Shown piece after piece: positions 5,143-5,263 of a DNA stretch of 5,263 nucleotides. Below the pieces are notes generated by a model. That model saw nothing but the letters and a program-made list of their open reading frames with translations. It did no database searches and was not told the origin of the DNA. The translations under genes and the position numbers were made by a program. The first letter of the stretch is position 1. Every line of letters starts with the position of its first letter. The DNA comes from an uncultured Clostridia bacterium (GTDB taxonomy: Bacteria > Bacillota > Clostridia > Oscillospirales > Ruminococcaceae), in contig CALCSA010000087.1 of assembly GCA_937894185.1 (NCBI GenBank), positions 1 to 5,263 of the forward strand. Direction: 5' to 3'.

Positions 5143-5176
5143 ATTGCTGCGGCGGGACCAAAGCTTCTGCGGCAAT
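5143..5176 (+). terminator. Stem-loop between aminotransferase and trpS, weak terminator candidate
   Basis: ATTGCTGC (5143-5150) pairs with GCGGCAAT (5169-5176), 8 bp with one G-T wobble, around an 18-nt loop. CTCATTTTCCC follows, a poor U-tract. It may end the aminotransferase transcript or be a leader structure of the next gene. The loop GGCGGGACC is only superficially like a T-box sequence. Confidence 0.35.
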
Positions 5177-5216
5177 CTCATTTTCCCTGCAAAGACAGGT
5201 AGGACAGGAGGAAATC

Positions 5217-5263
5217 ATGGCTGAAACAGTCAAAAAAAAGGTAATCTTTTCGGGAATACAGCC
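5217..5263 (+). CDS. trpS: Tryptophanyl-tRNA synthetase, N-terminal fragment
   Basis: Only 15 complete codons are present before the window ends. They read MAETVKKKVIFSGIQ, followed by CC, which must begin a proline codon. The stretch KKVIFSGIQP is the usual beginning of bacterial TrpRS, the class I enzyme that charges tRNA-Trp, just ahead of its nucleotide-binding signature. AGGAGG (5206-5211) stands 5 nt before the ATG, a strong ribosome binding site. The upstream gap of 112 nt is short for a T-box leader and I see no complete T-box sequence. The assignment rests on ten conserved residues, so it is likely rather than certain. Confidence 0.75.
   Translation, partial: MAETVKKKVIFSGIQ

Noticed and set aside
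5143..5176. T-box riboswitch upstream of trpS
   Set aside because: Only GGCGGGACC is loosely similar; the conserved AGGGTGGNACCGCG is absent and the 112-nt gap is too short for the specifier domain.
1..5263. CRISPR array, insertion sequence, phage or defence system
   Set aside because: No regularly spaced direct repeats, transposase, integrase or defence-type domains are present; all large genes are standard metabolism.

Overview
The window looks like a chromosomal housekeeping segment of a GC-rich Firmicute, most likely a gut-type Clostridia (Oscillospiraceae/Ruminococcaceae-like). The evidence is a class 1B dihydroorotate dehydrogenase with its PyrK partner, a 'Thermus-family' PyrE with a C-terminal CPLC motif, strong AGGAGG-type ribosome binding sites, a TTG start, and a small wall-anchor-like protein ending in NPKTG plus a membrane segment. 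The taxon is inferred from protein style, not proven. I see no mobile element, CRISPR array, rRNA or tRNA.

Layout. Bases 1-1863 hold the 3' end of a pyrimidine operon on the + strand: the end of pyrK, then pyrD (overlapping pyrK by 11 bp, TTG start), then pyrE 14 nt later. Together they turn dihydroorotate into orotate (PyrD/PyrK, with electrons passing from FMN through Fe-S and FAD to NAD) and orotate into OMP (PyrE). Bases 1864-2102 are a convergent intergenic region packed with stem-loops: a + strand terminator for pyr, a back-to-back - strand terminator for galM, and three more hairpins that would lie in the galM 3' UTR. galM (aldose 1-epimerase) runs on the - strand at 2103-3158, with a good extended -10 promoter and two small palindromes in its promoter/leader.

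Divergent from galM is a 99-codon gene (3335-3634) for a tiny exported protein: signal peptide, about 46 mature residues with four EVS units, NPKTG, hydrophobic segment, KER tail. Its anchor codons sit in an unusual intragenic inverted repeat. It is followed by a perfect 13-bp stem-loop. Then a consensus-like promoter and a roughly 95-nt leader with a 9-bp hairpin precede a PLP-dependent class I/II aminotransferase (3926-5104). A 112-nt gap leads to the first 15 codons of what is probably trpS (5217 to the window edge).

The genes are mostly ordinary metabolism. The parts most worth a second look are the mini surface protein with its in-gene hairpin, the multi-hairpin galM 3' region, and the aminotransferase leader. 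I found no convincing new multi-gene system.
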